Counted from the stretch's first letter, positions 24,313-33,445 are shown. The stretch is 64,000 bases of DNA from JBBSUQ01 sp964389755 (GCA_964389755.1 CAYMEW010000006.1:48503-112502), one strand, 5' to 3'. Notes: generated by a model from the letters alone, not told the origin. Numbers and translations are program-made.

Positions 24313-24840
24313 ATGAAACTCAAACAGGGAACCGTTTTACCGACAACCGGCATCGGAACAGGATACATGTTGCTGTTCATTTACGCCGTCATTGGCTGGA
24401 ACACCGGTTTTGAAGCATTAATACGGATTCCGTTTGCTTACTTATTACTTCTCGTACCTGCGGTCATGCAGTTTTCTTATAAAGATTTCATAGTACATGA
24501 AAATGACGCAGGTTATTATACTTACCTGTATCGCGTCCTTTTTTTGTTCAAATTCAAAAAGCGCAGGGATTTCCGGAATTTTTCGGCAATCGTGATTCGG
24601 GTCGTGAATAAACAATATAATGTTCAACAGGGCGTCGGTCCGGGAATAGTCATTGCCGAAGGTAAACACCGCGAAAAATACCTGGCACTGGTAGGATATA
24701 AGGGTACTTCAGAAAACTCGGAGATCTGTAAAGGAAAACGGGAAGAACTGGACGAAATCATTCGAAAATACGTCTTACCATTTAAAATACCGGTCTACCT
24801 CGGTGCGCCTAAGAAAGGCTACGAGTATATTTTAAAATAA
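24313..24840 (+). CDS. Small membrane protein of unknown function
   Basis: 175 residues. Two hydrophobic helices near the N-terminus (GIGTGYMLLFIYAVIGW and IRIPFAYLLLLVPAVMQFSY), then a cytoplasmic or periplasmic alpha/beta tail (NDAGYYTYLYRVLFLFKFKK, HREKYLALVGYKGTSENSEI) ending in GAPKKGYEYILK. I do not recognise the family; it has the PH-like shape of small Bacteroidota proteins that pair two helices with a single domain. It is followed by the S41 protease gene after 39 bases on the same strand, possibly co-transcribed. Confidence 0.6.
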   Translation: MKLKQGTVLPTTGIGTGYMLLFIYAVIGWNTGFEALIRIPFAYLLLLVPAVMQFSYKDFIVHENDAGYYTYLYRVLFLFKFKKRRDFRNFSAIVIRVVNKQYNVQQGVGPGIVIAEGKHREKYLALVGYKGTSENSEICKGKREELDEIIRKYVLPFKIPVYLGAPKKGYEYILK

Positions 24841-24879
24841 ATCCCATTCCTCCGTCGGCAAAAAATTGAACCCGTCTCC

Positions 24880-26367
24880 ATGAAAACGATCAGACCCCTC
24901 ATAATTTTTTCAGCTTTACTCTTCCTTGTTTCCTTTAATCCGGAAGATCGAAAACCCGGAAAGCACACGGGAAAAGTCCTCACCAGGCAGGAAATGCTGG
25001 CAGATTTTGAAATTTTTAAAGCAATCTATGAACAAGCGAACGCCGGACTGTATAAATACCATTCAAAATCCGATGTTGACCGGGTTTTCAGAATTAACAA
25101 AGGCCGCATCAGGTCCGGTACTTCCTACAGGGAATTTTACAATATCCTGTGGAATGTCATCGATTATACAGGAAGTTGTCATAATGAACTGACTTACCCC
25201 GACTCACTGGACAGACTTTTAAGTAAGCAGCGTCTATTTTTTCCTCTTCCGCTGAAATACATCGATCATAAACTGTACACCAATGTTGATTACCAGGACA
25301 TTCCGAAGGGCAGTGAACTAATTTCGGTGAATGCTCTGGAAACGGGCCGTTTCGTGGATCTAATAACAAAGTATATAAGTACCGACGGCACCAACAAAAG
25401 CGGGAAGTATGCGAAGATCGAAACGGACTGGCTTCCATTCTATATTTACCTCGCACTCGGAGAACAAAACGCGTACAACCTTCGGTTTAAGGATAGAAAT
25501 TCGGAGCTAATTAAAGAACGGAAACTGGCGGGCATTACTTACAACGAGTTTTACGCCCTTTATAAAAAACGGCACTCAAAAGAATTTGAAGATAAAATAA
25601 GTGCTGATTATGCATATCATTTCCTGGATAGCATAAATACAGGGCTACTTGAAGTACACACATTTGGCATGGGCGGACCTGAAACCGCGGGACATGCAGA
25701 CTACGCCTCTTTCCTTGACTCTGTTTTCAGCATTCTGAAAAATGAAAACGTGGAAAACCTGATCGTGGATATTCGCGGAAACGGCGGTGGAAACGATCCG
25801 AATGATCTGCTGCTTTATTCATACCTGACACGGCGCGAATTCAAAGAGAACAAGACTGCCTTTACCCTGTTCCAGGAAATTCCCTTTAAACAGTATTATG
25901 TGGACGACGATGTCGAAGAACTTACGAATGATCTGAAACAGGAACATTCGCTCCTCAGAGATGGCAAATATTATCAGAACGAAGCCTTTAACAAAGCCTG
26001 GAAACCGAAACTAAATGCGTTCCGCGGAAAAATTATACTATTAATAGATGCTCACGTTGCGTCAGCAGGATCTCTATTCGCAGCCTTATTCAAGAGTGAT
26101 GACGAGGGACTTGTAATCGGAGAAGAAAGTCTGGGAGGCTACTACGGGCATACGGGGCACATCCCGATGACTTATGAACTGCCGCATTCGAAACTGAAAC
26201 TGACATTTTCAATAGTTAATCTGGAACAGGATGTCCAACCTTTACCCGATGAAAAACCCGGTGACGGTGTCATGCCTGACATCGTGGTTCATCAAACGTA
26301 TGAAGACTTCCTTGGCAACCGGGATACCGTATTAAACTTTGCTATAGCCCGGCTTAAAAAACGCTAG
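24880..26367 (+). CDS. S41 family peptidase
   Basis: 495 residues with a signal peptide (LIIFSALLFLVSF). The S41 (tail-specific/tricorn-like) core lies at about 290-440: NLIVDIRGNGGGNDPNDLLL (the conserved D-x-R-x-N-x-G-G), LLIDAHVASAGSLFAALFKS (nucleophile Ser in A-S-A-G-S, about residue 401) and GEESLGGYYGHTGHIPMTYE, which ends with the G-x-x-x-x-G substrate-loop text and a C-terminal MPDIVV motif. There is no PDZ domain; the N-terminal 270 residues form a long helical domain (EIFKAIYEQANAGLYKYHS) typical of the Bacteroidota-specific subtype. Secreted or periplasmic peptidase; substrate unknown. Confidence 0.87.
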   Translation: MKTIRPLIIFSALLFLVSFNPEDRKPGKHTGKVLTRQEMLADFEIFKAIYEQANAGLYKYHSKSDVDRVFRINKGRIRSGTSYREFYNILWNVIDYTGSCHNELTYPDSLDRLLSKQRLFFPLPLKYIDHKLYTNVDYQDIPKGSELISVNALETGRFVDLITKYISTDGTNKSGKYAKIETDWLPFYIYLALGEQNAYNLRFKDRNSELIKERKLAGITYNEFYALYKKRHSKEFEDKISADYAYHFLDSINTGLLEVHTFGMGGPETAGHADYASFLDSVFSILKNENVENLIVDIRGNGGGNDPNDLLLYSYLTRREFKENKTAFTLFQEIPFKQYYVDDDVEELTNDLKQEHSLLRDGKYYQNEAFNKAWKPKLNAFRGKIILLIDAHVASAGSLFAALFKSDDEGLVIGEESLGGYYGHTGHIPMTYELPHSKLKLTFSIVNLEQDVQPLPDEKPGDGVMPDIVVHQTYEDFLGNRDTVLNFAIARLKKR

Positions 26368-26510
26368 TTCAGAACTGAACGGATTTCCCTGAAAGTAGTA
26401 TTTGCCGACATTCTTTTAAAAATTTGGACGTTGCCAGCGTACGCGTATTCCGGTCTCCCGAATAAATCGTATTTTGTGTGTTGTTAAAGCACCAGCCAAA
26501 ACAGTTCAAT

Positions 26511-26975
26511 ATGCAAATCCACACACTGAAACACCGCGAAGCGATCCGGGTTAATACCCGCCTTAGCGATATGTACGTCCAACTTGCGGGGCTTTTAAAG
26601 GAACTGGACAAACACGTTTTACCCGAAACACTCGTTGATGCAGTGAATCGCCAGGTTAACGAACTAAATGCACTGCCAGACGAAGAGCACATCCTGCGCA
26701 AGCAACTCCGCAAAAAGCAAATGCGGATTGTCAAACAAGTTGAGAAGGAAGCCCGGCTCGTTCCTAAAAATTATTACCGCAACCTTTGGCTGGCAATCGG
26801 TATGGCTTCATTCGGGATACCACTCGGTCTTGTTTTCGGCTTAGCGCTTGGAAATATGGCTTTCATCGGCATTGGTTTTCCGATCGGACTTGCCATTGGT
26901 GTGGCTGTTGGTACGGGAATGGACCGAAAAGCGCAGGAACAGGGCAGGCAACTGGATGTGGAGGTTCGGTATTAA
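26511..26975 (+). CDS. Coiled-coil/glycine-zipper membrane protein
   Basis: 154 residues from ATG at 26511 (the upstream GTG at 26478 lacks support). Residues 1-90 are charged alpha helix with heptad-like spacing (HREAIRVNTRLSDMYVQLAG, then EEHILRKQLRKKQMRIVKQV). Residues 92-140 form a glycine-rich hairpin of two membrane helices: LWLAIGMASFGIPLGLVFGL and IGIGFPIGLAIGVAVGTGMD, with G-x3-G spacing. A cytoplasmic tail ends LDVEVRY. No known family comes to mind, although similar helix-plus-glycine-zipper proteins occur in many bacteria. Function unknown. Confidence 0.65.
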   Translation: MQIHTLKHREAIRVNTRLSDMYVQLAGLLKELDKHVLPETLVDAVNRQVNELNALPDEEHILRKQLRKKQMRIVKQVEKEARLVPKNYYRNLWLAIGMASFGIPLGLVFGLALGNMAFIGIGFPIGLAIGVAVGTGMDRKAQEQGRQLDVEVRY

Positions 26976-27002
26976 AAACTCGTTACTATCCTGCACGATC
27001 CC

Positions 27003-27034
27003 TTGCTTTCCAAAAGTAAATCGGCTTATCTTTG
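27003..27034 (+). promoter_or_regulatory. Promoter of the 113-residue membrane protein gene
   Basis: TTG at 27003-27005 and TATCTTTG at 27027-27034, 21 bases apart, 10 bases before the ATG at 27045. Both elements match the Bacteroidota consensus. Confidence 0.55.
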
Positions 27035-27044
27035 CTTTAAAAAA

Positions 27045-27386
27045 ATGCTCCAGGACCAACCGCACGAATTATTAGATCATAAACAGGAAACTGCTCCCGG
27101 AAAACTGTCTCAAAGTCTTATAATGCTCTATATCTCGATCGGGATCATTGTGCTGGCTATTCTGTTTTTCAGCCTGGTCGGGTCCGTTTTCGAACACAAA
27201 CACAGTATTTACGGCGCACTCATCCTTATGTTTGCCTTTGGAGTTAACATTGCCGGAACAATTCTCGGCTTCAATGAATTAAGTCTGCATCGTAAAAAAG
27301 CAATTGTCGGGATAGTATGCAATCTGTTCCTGGTGATCCTTTTTATTGTTATTATCCTCATTGCCACATCTTTCGAGGATGCCTGA
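27045..27386 (+). CDS. Small three-helix membrane protein
   Basis: 113 residues from ATG at 27045; the longer open frame begins with TTG at 27003, which is the -33 promoter element. Three hydrophobic segments: IMLYISIGIIVLAILFFSLV, IYGALILMFAFGVNIAGTIL and IVGIVCNLFLVILFIVIILI. No family recognised. The layout resembles DUF4064/DUF4190-like small proteins found throughout Bacteroidota, whose role is unknown. Confidence 0.62.
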   Translation: MLQDQPHELLDHKQETAPGKLSQSLIMLYISIGIIVLAILFFSLVGSVFEHKHSIYGALILMFAFGVNIAGTILGFNELSLHRKKAIVGIVCNLFLVILFIVIILIATSFEDA

Positions 27387-27419
27387 TTTTATAGTTTAGC
27401 TGTAAGCCGATAACAACGC

Positions 27420-27905
27420 TTACTTCAAATCTTCCGCAATCCGGTCGAGAATGCGTACAACCGCCGGACAAATCTCCGAATTCTTACGGGTCAGGTCGAG
27501 TATCTGGTACATATTTTTCCGGTTTGTATGCGGATATTCGCGGCAAGCCAACGGTCTGTCCTCGTAAATACTACAGGTATTGTCCTGTTCGAGAAAAGCA
27601 CAGGGCGACTGCCTGAGTACGTAATCCTGGTCATTGTCCAGGTACAGGTACGTGTCGATAAAACGATGCTCGGTCATGCGCAGTCTCCGCGCTATTCTTC
27701 GGATATCAACGTCGCGGAAAATCGGGCTGGTTGTTTTGCAGCAGTTGGCGCATTTCAGGCAATCGATGTCGGAAAAGGCCTCTTCGTGTTCGCTATGAAA
27801 TGCATCGTCGAGTTTACGATGATTCACTTTTTTCAGCTTCGCAACTTGTTTTTTAAAGTTGCTTTTTTCGCTCTTTGCCCGTTCGATCTCTTCCCCGTAT
27901 ACCAT
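27420..27905 (-). CDS. YkgJ family cysteine cluster protein
   Basis: 161 residues from ATG at 27905; an in-frame start further upstream (27974) would run through a terminator hairpin. The pattern of cysteines is the YkgJ/UPF0153 signature: C-x2-C-x2-CC in CLKCANCCKTTSPIF (about 49-55), then CAFLEQDNTCSIYEDRPLAC and REYPHT, so it probably binds a metal or an Fe-S cluster. The N-terminus is highly charged and helical. Function unknown. The start lies 4 bases after a -7 box (27910-27917), so a leaderless mRNA is likely. Confidence 0.85.
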   Translation of the reverse strand: MVYGEEIERAKSEKSNFKKQVAKLKKVNHRKLDDAFHSEHEEAFSDIDCLKCANCCKTTSPIFRDVDIRRIARRLRMTEHRFIDTYLYLDNDQDYVLRQSPCAFLEQDNTCSIYEDRPLACREYPHTNRKNMYQILDLTRKNSEICPAVVRILDRIAEDLK

Positions 27906-27909
27906 GCTG

Positions 27910-27917
27910 CAAAGATA
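27910..27917 (-). promoter_or_regulatory. -7 promoter box for the YkgJ-like gene
   Basis: Minus-strand TATCTTTG, then CAGC and the ATG at 27905. This supports the internal start chosen for that gene. Confidence 0.5.
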
Positions 27918-27938
27918 GTAAACGCGAATCGATCGCAT

Positions 27939-27969
27939 AAAAAAAGGGAGAATTGCGTTCTCCCTTTTT
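27939..27969 (-). terminator. Intrinsic terminator of the SprB-repeat cargo gene
   Basis: AAAAAGGGAGAA and TTCTCCCTTTTT pair perfectly around TTGCG, and on the minus strand the stem runs into seven T. It lies 22 bases after the stop of the gene at 27991. Confidence 0.8.
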
Positions 27970-27990
27970 CTCATTCAAGTAAGCAGTAAT

Positions 27991-30909
27991 TTAGCGTAAG
28001 ATAGTAATGGTTCCGTTAAAGGTATATTTCTTGTCGTTATACAAATCTTTCACTTCAGCCTTCCAACTGTAAGCACCGGCCGGAACAACTTTTCCGTTGT
28101 AGGTACCATCCCAGCCAACGTTGACATCGTGCGTTTCCCACACAACTTCGCCCCAGCGATTGAATACGAGCAACTCGAAGTGATATTCGTCGATGCCATC
28201 CACGTAAAATCTCCAGTCCTGGTTGAATTCATCACCGTCCGGCGTGAAAGCATTCGGCGCGTAGAACAACACATCCGAGCTTACGATCACGGTTTTAGTG
28301 AGTGAATCGATACAGCCATCTGCAGTGGTCACATACAGTGTAACCGGATACTCACCGACTTCCCCTTCCGGAAACTCAAAAGTCGGACTTTCATAGTTAC
28401 TCATCTGCGGAGTGGAGTAAGGCGAAGACCATTGCCACTGAATTACGTCGAAAGAGGATTTATCCTGCATTTTCAACTCAGTTTCAAAGATAGTCGTCGG
28501 GTTGGAAGAGATCGTGAAATCCGCAACAGGTACCGGAAGTGTTTCAAGCAGATCCGGGAAGATCGTATCGTATACACAACCATAGATCGACGTGACAGTC
28601 ATTCCAATCGTGTATTTGCCCACCTCATCATAGAGCATGGAAGTCGAGTCATCTCCATATACAAGTGCTGTTTCGTAATTCCCGAAATCGTAGAACACAG
28701 TACCGATCTCCGAAGCGTTCGAAGAGGTATTGAAGAACTCGAAGGTATACGGATTACACTCGCGGTATGTCGGAAGTGACAACATCGGTTCAATGGGAGT
28801 CGGGTGCGTAATTGTTACGCAACGGCTGGTGGTCGGGGAACCGCAGTCCTCCGACATTTCAACACAATACGTGGTGGAAGCTGATGTCGGGTGAACATTG
28901 ATTGTTGCTCCCGTTCCGATCACGTTTCCGTTTTCAGTCCATGTGAATGTATACGCACTTGAACCACCGCTACCGTTCACGGAAAGATCGATATCATCTT
29001 CCGGGCAGATCATGGTATCCTGCGTAATAAAGTCAATTTGCAGCGGTGTCGGTTCATCGATCGTTACGGGCTGCGTGATCACACAACCGTTGTAATCGGT
29101 AATGGTTATCGTACTCGTACCGGCTGCAAGATCTGTTGCCGTATTTGTTGTGGATGCACTGTTATCCCAGGAATAGCTGTACGGAGATGTTCCGTCCGTA
29201 ACGTTAATCGTGGCTGTACCGTCGCTTCCTGAGTTACAGGTTACGTCCGTTTGTGAAGCGATCACTGCTGTCATTTGCGGAATTTCATTCACAGTTACGG
29301 AAGCCGTTCCCGTACATCCCATGTCTGAGGTGATCGTCACATTGTAAGTACCCTGACTGAGATTCGTTGCTGTTTGTGTGGTTTGTGCCGCGGCATCGTC
29401 CCACTGGTAAGAAAGGTTACCAACTACAGGAGTCATAGCTGCAGTTGCCGTACCGTCACTTCCTCCCGGGCAGGAGATCAGTGTGGAAGTTGCACTGTAG
29501 TTTACCGGGTTAGCGCCCACGGTAACCGTGGTGGTTCCGCTACAACCGTTCGGAAGAGTAACCGTGCAGGTGTAAGAACCCGGGGCAAGTCCGGTTGCCG
29601 TTTGAGTGGTCTGCGCCGCAGGGTCATTCCACTGATAGGTGGTGTTTACATTGGCCAGCGATGCGTTCGCGGTTGCCGTACCATCCGATCCGTTCGGACA
29701 GGATGCCGGTGTGGAAGTAGAACTATATGTCGGAGTATAGTTGTTCACTGTAACGTTTGCGGTAGCTGTACATCCGTCATCCGTATTCATGGTTACTGTG
29801 TAAGTTCCGGCGGCCACATTCGTTACAGTTGCCGTGGTCGGGTTACCCGGTATGCTCCAGGAATAGGTAAAAGGTGCAGTCCCTGTTCCGGGTGTGGCAG
29901 TTACAGTTCCAACTCCCTGGCTGCAGGTATCTGCGACCTGGGTGGCACTTACCGTACAGGGTTGTACGATGTTACAGTCGGTTCCACCGCCACCTCCGCT
30001 TTGGGAGAACTGAATATTTCCCTGCTGCCCGTTAAAATTCGTAACGAGCATCATGTAAAACTGTCCGGGTTGTGCATTTGTGATATTCGCCGTTTCCGTG
30101 GCAGATGCAGAGTAAGAGCAGTCGACAGTGGGGGAATTCGGGCCAATGTTGGCACAGGCGGTATTAATATCGGTAAACGGTCCGTAAAGTGCGAAATCCA
30201 CATCAATCGGAGTTCCGTTATTATTATATTGCTGAATCAGGATATCGATGTTACCGGCGGTTGATACGTTCAGGTACAACCACATCGGGTTCGGTGTCGA
30301 GAAAAGACAGGCGTATTGTCCCATGGAAGGAACATTTGAACTGTTGCAGTAATTGGCTCCGAGACCGGTACAGAACGGATCTGCTGAACTACAGGAGTTA
30401 TTACTACCTCCAAGACAAGGTGCCGAAGTGTTTTCTTTTGCACAAACCTGGAAGGGTCCGAAAGCATTTCCGCCGTACTCCCAGATTCGTACCCAGATCG
30501 TTGAGCCGGGCGTCAGGTTGTTTTGTGTGATCATCGGCATTAGTCCATTCGGGCTACTGTCATCATCACAGGCCAACAAGGTAAAAGGTCCGTTACAACT
30601 GCTGGCGGAATACCAGGCCATTCCCATATCTGTCGGACCACTACCCGAGGTATTCAGGTCAACGGTCATATTTCCCGACGGCGGAACGGTTACCTGATAC
30701 CAGACATCGCTGCCTGAATAACTTGCACAACCGGGAGCCGGAACGCCTGTGGTGGCAGTAGTTCCCGAAGGGAGGTTTGCTGCTGAAAAGGAACAGGTAG
30801 CACCCACAGTCAGCGACGGGGCACCACAAGGGTTATCAGACTGCGCCGAAACCTGAACAGCACCCGTAAGAAAAAGTCCTGCGAGAAGCAGGGAACGGAT
30901 TAACTTCAT
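27991..30909 (-). CDS. T9SS-exported surface protein with SprB repeats and CHU_C C-terminus
   Basis: 972 residues from ATG at 30909 (MKLIRSLLLAGLFLTGAVQV, signal peptide). Residues 25-300 hold two pre-peptidase-like beta domains (GSDVWYQVTVPPSGNMTVDL, then PMWLYLNVSTAGNIDILIQQ). From about 320 to 640 lie four SprB-type repeats (SYSWDNSASTTNTATDLAAG and similar Y-x-W-N/D-x-x-A repeats, with a Cys near each border). A PKD-like region follows (about 740-870). The C-terminal 90 residues are the gliding-motility-associated type B sorting domain (FTPDGDEFNQDWRFYVDGID, FNRWGEVVWE, WDGTYNGKVVPAGAYSW). It should cross the outer membrane by T9SS and stay on the surface; it may be an adhesin or gliding-related protein. 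The preceding gene (31297-30920) is probably co-transcribed. Confidence 0.92.
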   Translation of the reverse strand: MKLIRSLLLAGLFLTGAVQVSAQSDNPCGAPSLTVGATCSFSAANLPSGTTATTGVPAPGCASYSGSDVWYQVTVPPSGNMTVDLNTSGSGPTDMGMAWYSASSCNGPFTLLACDDDSSPNGLMPMITQNNLTPGSTIWVRIWEYGGNAFGPFQVCAKENTSAPCLGGSNNSCSSADPFCTGLGANYCNSSNVPSMGQYACLFSTPNPMWLYLNVSTAGNIDILIQQYNNNGTPIDVDFALYGPFTDINTACANIGPNSPTVDCSYSASATETANITNAQPGQFYMMLVTNFNGQQGNIQFSQSGGGGGTDCNIVQPCTVSATQVADTCSQGVGTVTATPGTGTAPFTYSWSIPGNPTTATVTNVAAGTYTVTMNTDDGCTATANVTVNNYTPTYSSTSTPASCPNGSDGTATANASLANVNTTYQWNDPAAQTTQTATGLAPGSYTCTVTLPNGCSGTTTVTVGANPVNYSATSTLISCPGGSDGTATAAMTPVVGNLSYQWDDAAAQTTQTATNLSQGTYNVTITSDMGCTGTASVTVNEIPQMTAVIASQTDVTCNSGSDGTATINVTDGTSPYSYSWDNSASTTNTATDLAAGTSTITITDYNGCVITQPVTIDEPTPLQIDFITQDTMICPEDDIDLSVNGSGGSSAYTFTWTENGNVIGTGATINVHPTSASTTYCVEMSEDCGSPTTSRCVTITHPTPIEPMLSLPTYRECNPYTFEFFNTSSNASEIGTVFYDFGNYETALVYGDDSTSMLYDEVGKYTIGMTVTSIYGCVYDTIFPDLLETLPVPVADFTISSNPTTIFETELKMQDKSSFDVIQWQWSSPYSTPQMSNYESPTFEFPEGEVGEYPVTLYVTTADGCIDSLTKTVIVSSDVLFYAPNAFTPDGDEFNQDWRFYVDGIDEYHFELLVFNRWGEVVWETHDVNVGWDGTYNGKVVPAGAYSWKAEVKDLYNDKKYTFNGTITILR

Positions 30910-30919
30910 GGTTTTAAAT

Positions 30920-31297
30920 TTATTCTGATACTTCATAAGTTATGGTAAAATCGGCAATTTCTGCCTGGGTCATTTTTACGTATTCCTTGACCTGTTCAAT
31001 GGTAAAAGGAGCTTCCGTAACAAGGGTAAGGGTTTTCATATCGGGGCTTAACGAAGCCGAGTTGACGTGCTGATCAGCATTCAGTTGTTGCGTCAGCATC
31101 GGGGCCTGAGCCGATTCGAGATTAATGAGTTTAACTTCGAAATGTGCGTCGATACCCTGGTAGATATCGAGACCCTGTGCTTTGTTCTCGTTCATTTTCT
31201 GCTGTACGGGAACCGGCATTTCACTGTATTCCTGACCGAAAGCTACGGTGGAGATCATGCCTGCTACTACAAATCCGATTATTTTAAAAAATTTCAC
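30920..31297 (-). CDS. Small secreted protein, unknown
   Basis: 125 residues with a signal peptide (IIGFVVAGMISTVAFGQ). The start codon is GTG at 31297; no upstream ATG is available. The mature part is mixed alpha/beta: QKMNENKAQGLDIYQGIDAH followed by MLTQQLNADQHVNSASLSPD and ending TITYEVSE. I do not recognise the family. It lies just upstream of the SprB-repeat cargo on the same strand (gap of 10 bases), so the two are likely one operon, driven from a -7 box at 31338-31345. Confidence 0.68.
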   Translation of the reverse strand: MKFFKIIGFVVAGMISTVAFGQEYSEMPVPVQQKMNENKAQGLDIYQGIDAHFEVKLINLESAQAPMLTQQLNADQHVNSASLSPDMKTLTLVTEAPFTIEQVKEYVKMTQAEIADFTITYEVSE

Positions 31298-31337
31298 GTC
31301 GACTTAATTTTAAGGTTACTGATAAAACGTACAGGGA

Positions 31338-31345
31338 CAAATATA
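31338..31345 (-). promoter_or_regulatory. -7 promoter box for the secreted protein/cargo operon
   Basis: Minus-strand TATATTTG, about 40 bases before the GTG at 31297. No clear -33 TTG. Confidence 0.42.
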
Positions 31346-31488
31346 GTTGCTTTCTTTTTTTTTAAAATTTTAAAATGTTTCCGATTTCGCGTTTTATTTT
31401 AAAACGGCGTTTTCACGGGACTTTGTTTGTCTTTTCACAGGAATTCAAGAGTGTCAGCCAAATTTTTCGTCCCACGTTAAAAAATAAT

Positions 31489-31496
31489 TACATTTG
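31489..31496 (+). promoter_or_regulatory. -7 promoter box for gdhA
   Basis: TACATTTG, ending 28 bases before the ATG at 31525; the -33 region is T-rich but lacks TTG. Confidence 0.42.
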
Positions 31497-31524
31497 CTCT
31501 GTTGATTTAAATTCATTTTAAAAA

Positions 31525-32880
31525 ATGGCTAGTAAATACCAAGCGCAGATTGATGCTTTCATGGAGAAAGTGAAAGCTGCTAACCCTCATGAAAAAGAGT
31601 TTTTACAGGCGGTTCAGGAAGTTGCTGAGACAGTGATCCCGGTAATTGAAGAAACGCCGAAATACAAAGAGTCCAGAATCTTAGAACGAATTGTGGAACC
31701 GGAAAGAACAATTATTTTCCGCGTTCCGTGGATGGACGATAACGGAAATGTACAGGTTAACCGTGGTTTCCGTGTTGAATTCAACTCTGCAATTGGTCCT
31801 TACAAGGGCGGTCTTCGCTTCCACCCTTCCGTGAATCTTTCAATCCTGAAGTTCCTCGGGTTCGAACAGATCTTCAAGAATTCCCTCACAACGCTCCCGA
31901 TGGGCGGAGGAAAAGGTGGTTCGGATTTCGATCCGAAAGGAAAATCCGACCGCGAAGTGATGCGTTTTTGCCAGTCATTTATGACTGAGCTCAGCCGTCA
32001 CATCGGACCGAACACGGACGTACCTGCCGGTGATATCGGTGTAGGTGGTCGTGAGATCGGTTACATGTTTGGTCAGTACAAGCGCCTGCGCAACGAATTT
32101 ACCGGTGTACTTACCGGGAAAGCGCTAAACTGGGGTGGTTCCCTGATCCGGCCGGAAGCAACCGGTTACGGAACGGTTTACTTTGCCAAAGAAATGCTCG
32201 CAACGAAGAACGACTCTTTCCTCGGGAAAACGATCGCCGTATCGGGTTCCGGAAACGTCGCACAATACGCGGTTGAAAAAGCAACGCAACTGGGCGGACG
32301 TGTCGTTACAATGTCCGATTCTCAGGGATATATCTACGATGAGGCCGGTATCGATGCTGAGAAACTTGCTTTCATCATGGAGTTGAAAAATGTAAAACGC
32401 GGACGTATCTCCGAATATGTTTCCCGTTACCCTTCTGCGAAGTTCTTCGAGGGGAAACGCCCGTGGGAAGTTGTTGTGGATATTGCACTGCCGTGTGCAA
32501 CACAAAACGAACTCAACGGTGAAGAAGCAGCGCTGCTCATCAAGAACGGTGCGATTTGCGTGGCTGAAGGAGCGAACATGCCCTGTACGCCGGAAGCTGT
32601 GGAGGCATTTCATGCTGCCAAAATGCTCTTCTCACCCGGAAAAGCGTCTAACGCGGGTGGTGTGGCAACATCCGGACTGGAAATGTCTCAAAACTCACTG
32701 CGCATGAACTGGACACGTGAAGAAGTGGATGAGCGACTGCACAACATCATGATCTCCATTCACGAAGCATGTGTGAAATACGGACGTCGTGATGACGGTA
32801 CTGTTGATTATGTAAAAGGAGCAAATGTTGCCGGTTTCGTGAAAGTGGCGGATGCCATGATCGATCAGGGACTGGTTTAA
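31525..32880 (+). CDS. gdhA: Glutamate dehydrogenase, NADP-type, hexameric
   Basis: 451 residues. Converts 2-oxoglutarate and ammonia to glutamate with reduced NAD(P). The N-terminal domain has the family motif KGGLRFHPSVNLSILKFLGF (catalytic Lys region), LPMGGGKGGSDFDPKGKSDR (the catalytic Lys in GGGKGGSD) and DVPAGDIGVGGREIGYM. The dinucleotide-binding domain begins with VSGSGNVAQYAVEKATQLGG. The length (about 450) and the sequence pattern match the NADP-specific small hexameric form. It is transcribed alone with a strong terminator 24 bases after the stop. Confidence 0.96.
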   Translation: MASKYQAQIDAFMEKVKAANPHEKEFLQAVQEVAETVIPVIEETPKYKESRILERIVEPERTIIFRVPWMDDNGNVQVNRGFRVEFNSAIGPYKGGLRFHPSVNLSILKFLGFEQIFKNSLTTLPMGGGKGGSDFDPKGKSDREVMRFCQSFMTELSRHIGPNTDVPAGDIGVGGREIGYMFGQYKRLRNEFTGVLTGKALNWGGSLIRPEATGYGTVYFAKEMLATKNDSFLGKTIAVSGSGNVAQYAVEKATQLGGRVVTMSDSQGYIYDEAGIDAEKLAFIMELKNVKRGRISEYVSRYPSAKFFEGKRPWEVVVDIALPCATQNELNGEEAALLIKNGAICVAEGANMPCTPEAVEAFHAAKMLFSPGKASNAGGVATSGLEMSQNSLRMNWTREEVDERLHNIMISIHEACVKYGRRDDGTVDYVKGANVAGFVKVADAMIDQGLV

Positions 32881-32903
32881 TCGAAGTTAATTCCTTAAAA
32901 TAT

Positions 32904-32938
32904 AAAACCGGTAATCGTTGGATTACCGGTTTTTTTTG
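32904..32938. terminator. Terminator of gdhA, probably bidirectional
   Basis: AAAACCGGTAATC and GATTACCGGTTTT pair perfectly (13 bp, 4-base loop), followed by T8. The left A-run in the stem could also terminate the convergent gene at 32953. Confidence 0.88.
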
Positions 32939-32952
32939 TGCTAAACAGGATT

Positions 32953-33375
32953 TTAGTGATGATCTCCCTGCGTCGGAATGTCGTCTCTCACACGCACGAT
33001 CTTGTCTACAATATACTGTCCTTCGGTATTATCGTATTCCCTTCCGCGCCACGGAAGTCCGCGCAGGTAAAACACATAATGTAATTCAAGTTTTTCGCCC
33101 TGCATAGACATCAGTTTTTCGGCGAGGGCTTCATCGGTCACCGAAAACTTAAACACTTCCGAACTGGTATACTGGATCGTCGGCAATTGCATTTCACCCT
33201 CGTAATTCTTGAAGAAACCTCCTGTTTTCGAGAACTTGTACAGCATGCCAACACGTGTTCCTTCACTATATACGTAATAATGGCGAACGTAAAACACAAC
33301 GCCAAATACGAGGACTAACACGGCAAGACCCCACCAGAGGAATCTTCGGATTTTCTTTTTTCTGTTTGGATCCAT
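32953..33375 (-). CDS. Conserved Bacteroidota membrane-anchored protein (often mislabelled 6-phosphogluconate dehydrogenase)
   Basis: 140 residues. One membrane helix at about 11-29 (FLWWGLAVLVLVFGVVFYVR) followed by a periplasmic SH3-like or beta-rich domain: GTRVGMLYKFSKTGGFFKNY, EGEMQLPTIQYTSSEVFKFS, and LELHYVFYLRGLPWRGREYD. From memory, a family with this layout is sometimes annotated as 6-phosphogluconate dehydrogenase, which the sequence does not support: no Rossmann motif. Function unknown. It is convergent with gdhA. Confidence 0.75.
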   Translation of the reverse strand: MDPNRKKKIRRFLWWGLAVLVLVFGVVFYVRHYYVYSEGTRVGMLYKFSKTGGFFKNYEGEMQLPTIQYTSSEVFKFSVTDEALAEKLMSMQGEKLELHYVFYLRGLPWRGREYDNTEGQYIVDKIVRVRDDIPTQGDHH

Positions 33376-33445
33376 AAATCGGTAATAACTTAAGCTGAGA
33401 CAAACGAATTTAGTAAATTGTTTGTATTACCGACAGAAAACAGGC

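Noticed and set aside
29374..30264. 296-residue plus-strand open frame opposite the SprB-repeat cargo
   Set aside because: Rich in Cys, Arg, Gly and Ser, the expected mirror of Thr/Ala/Asn-rich repeats; no signal, no start box.
32953..33375. 6-phosphogluconate dehydrogenase
   Set aside because: Only a membrane helix and a small beta domain are present; no nucleotide-binding motif and far too short.
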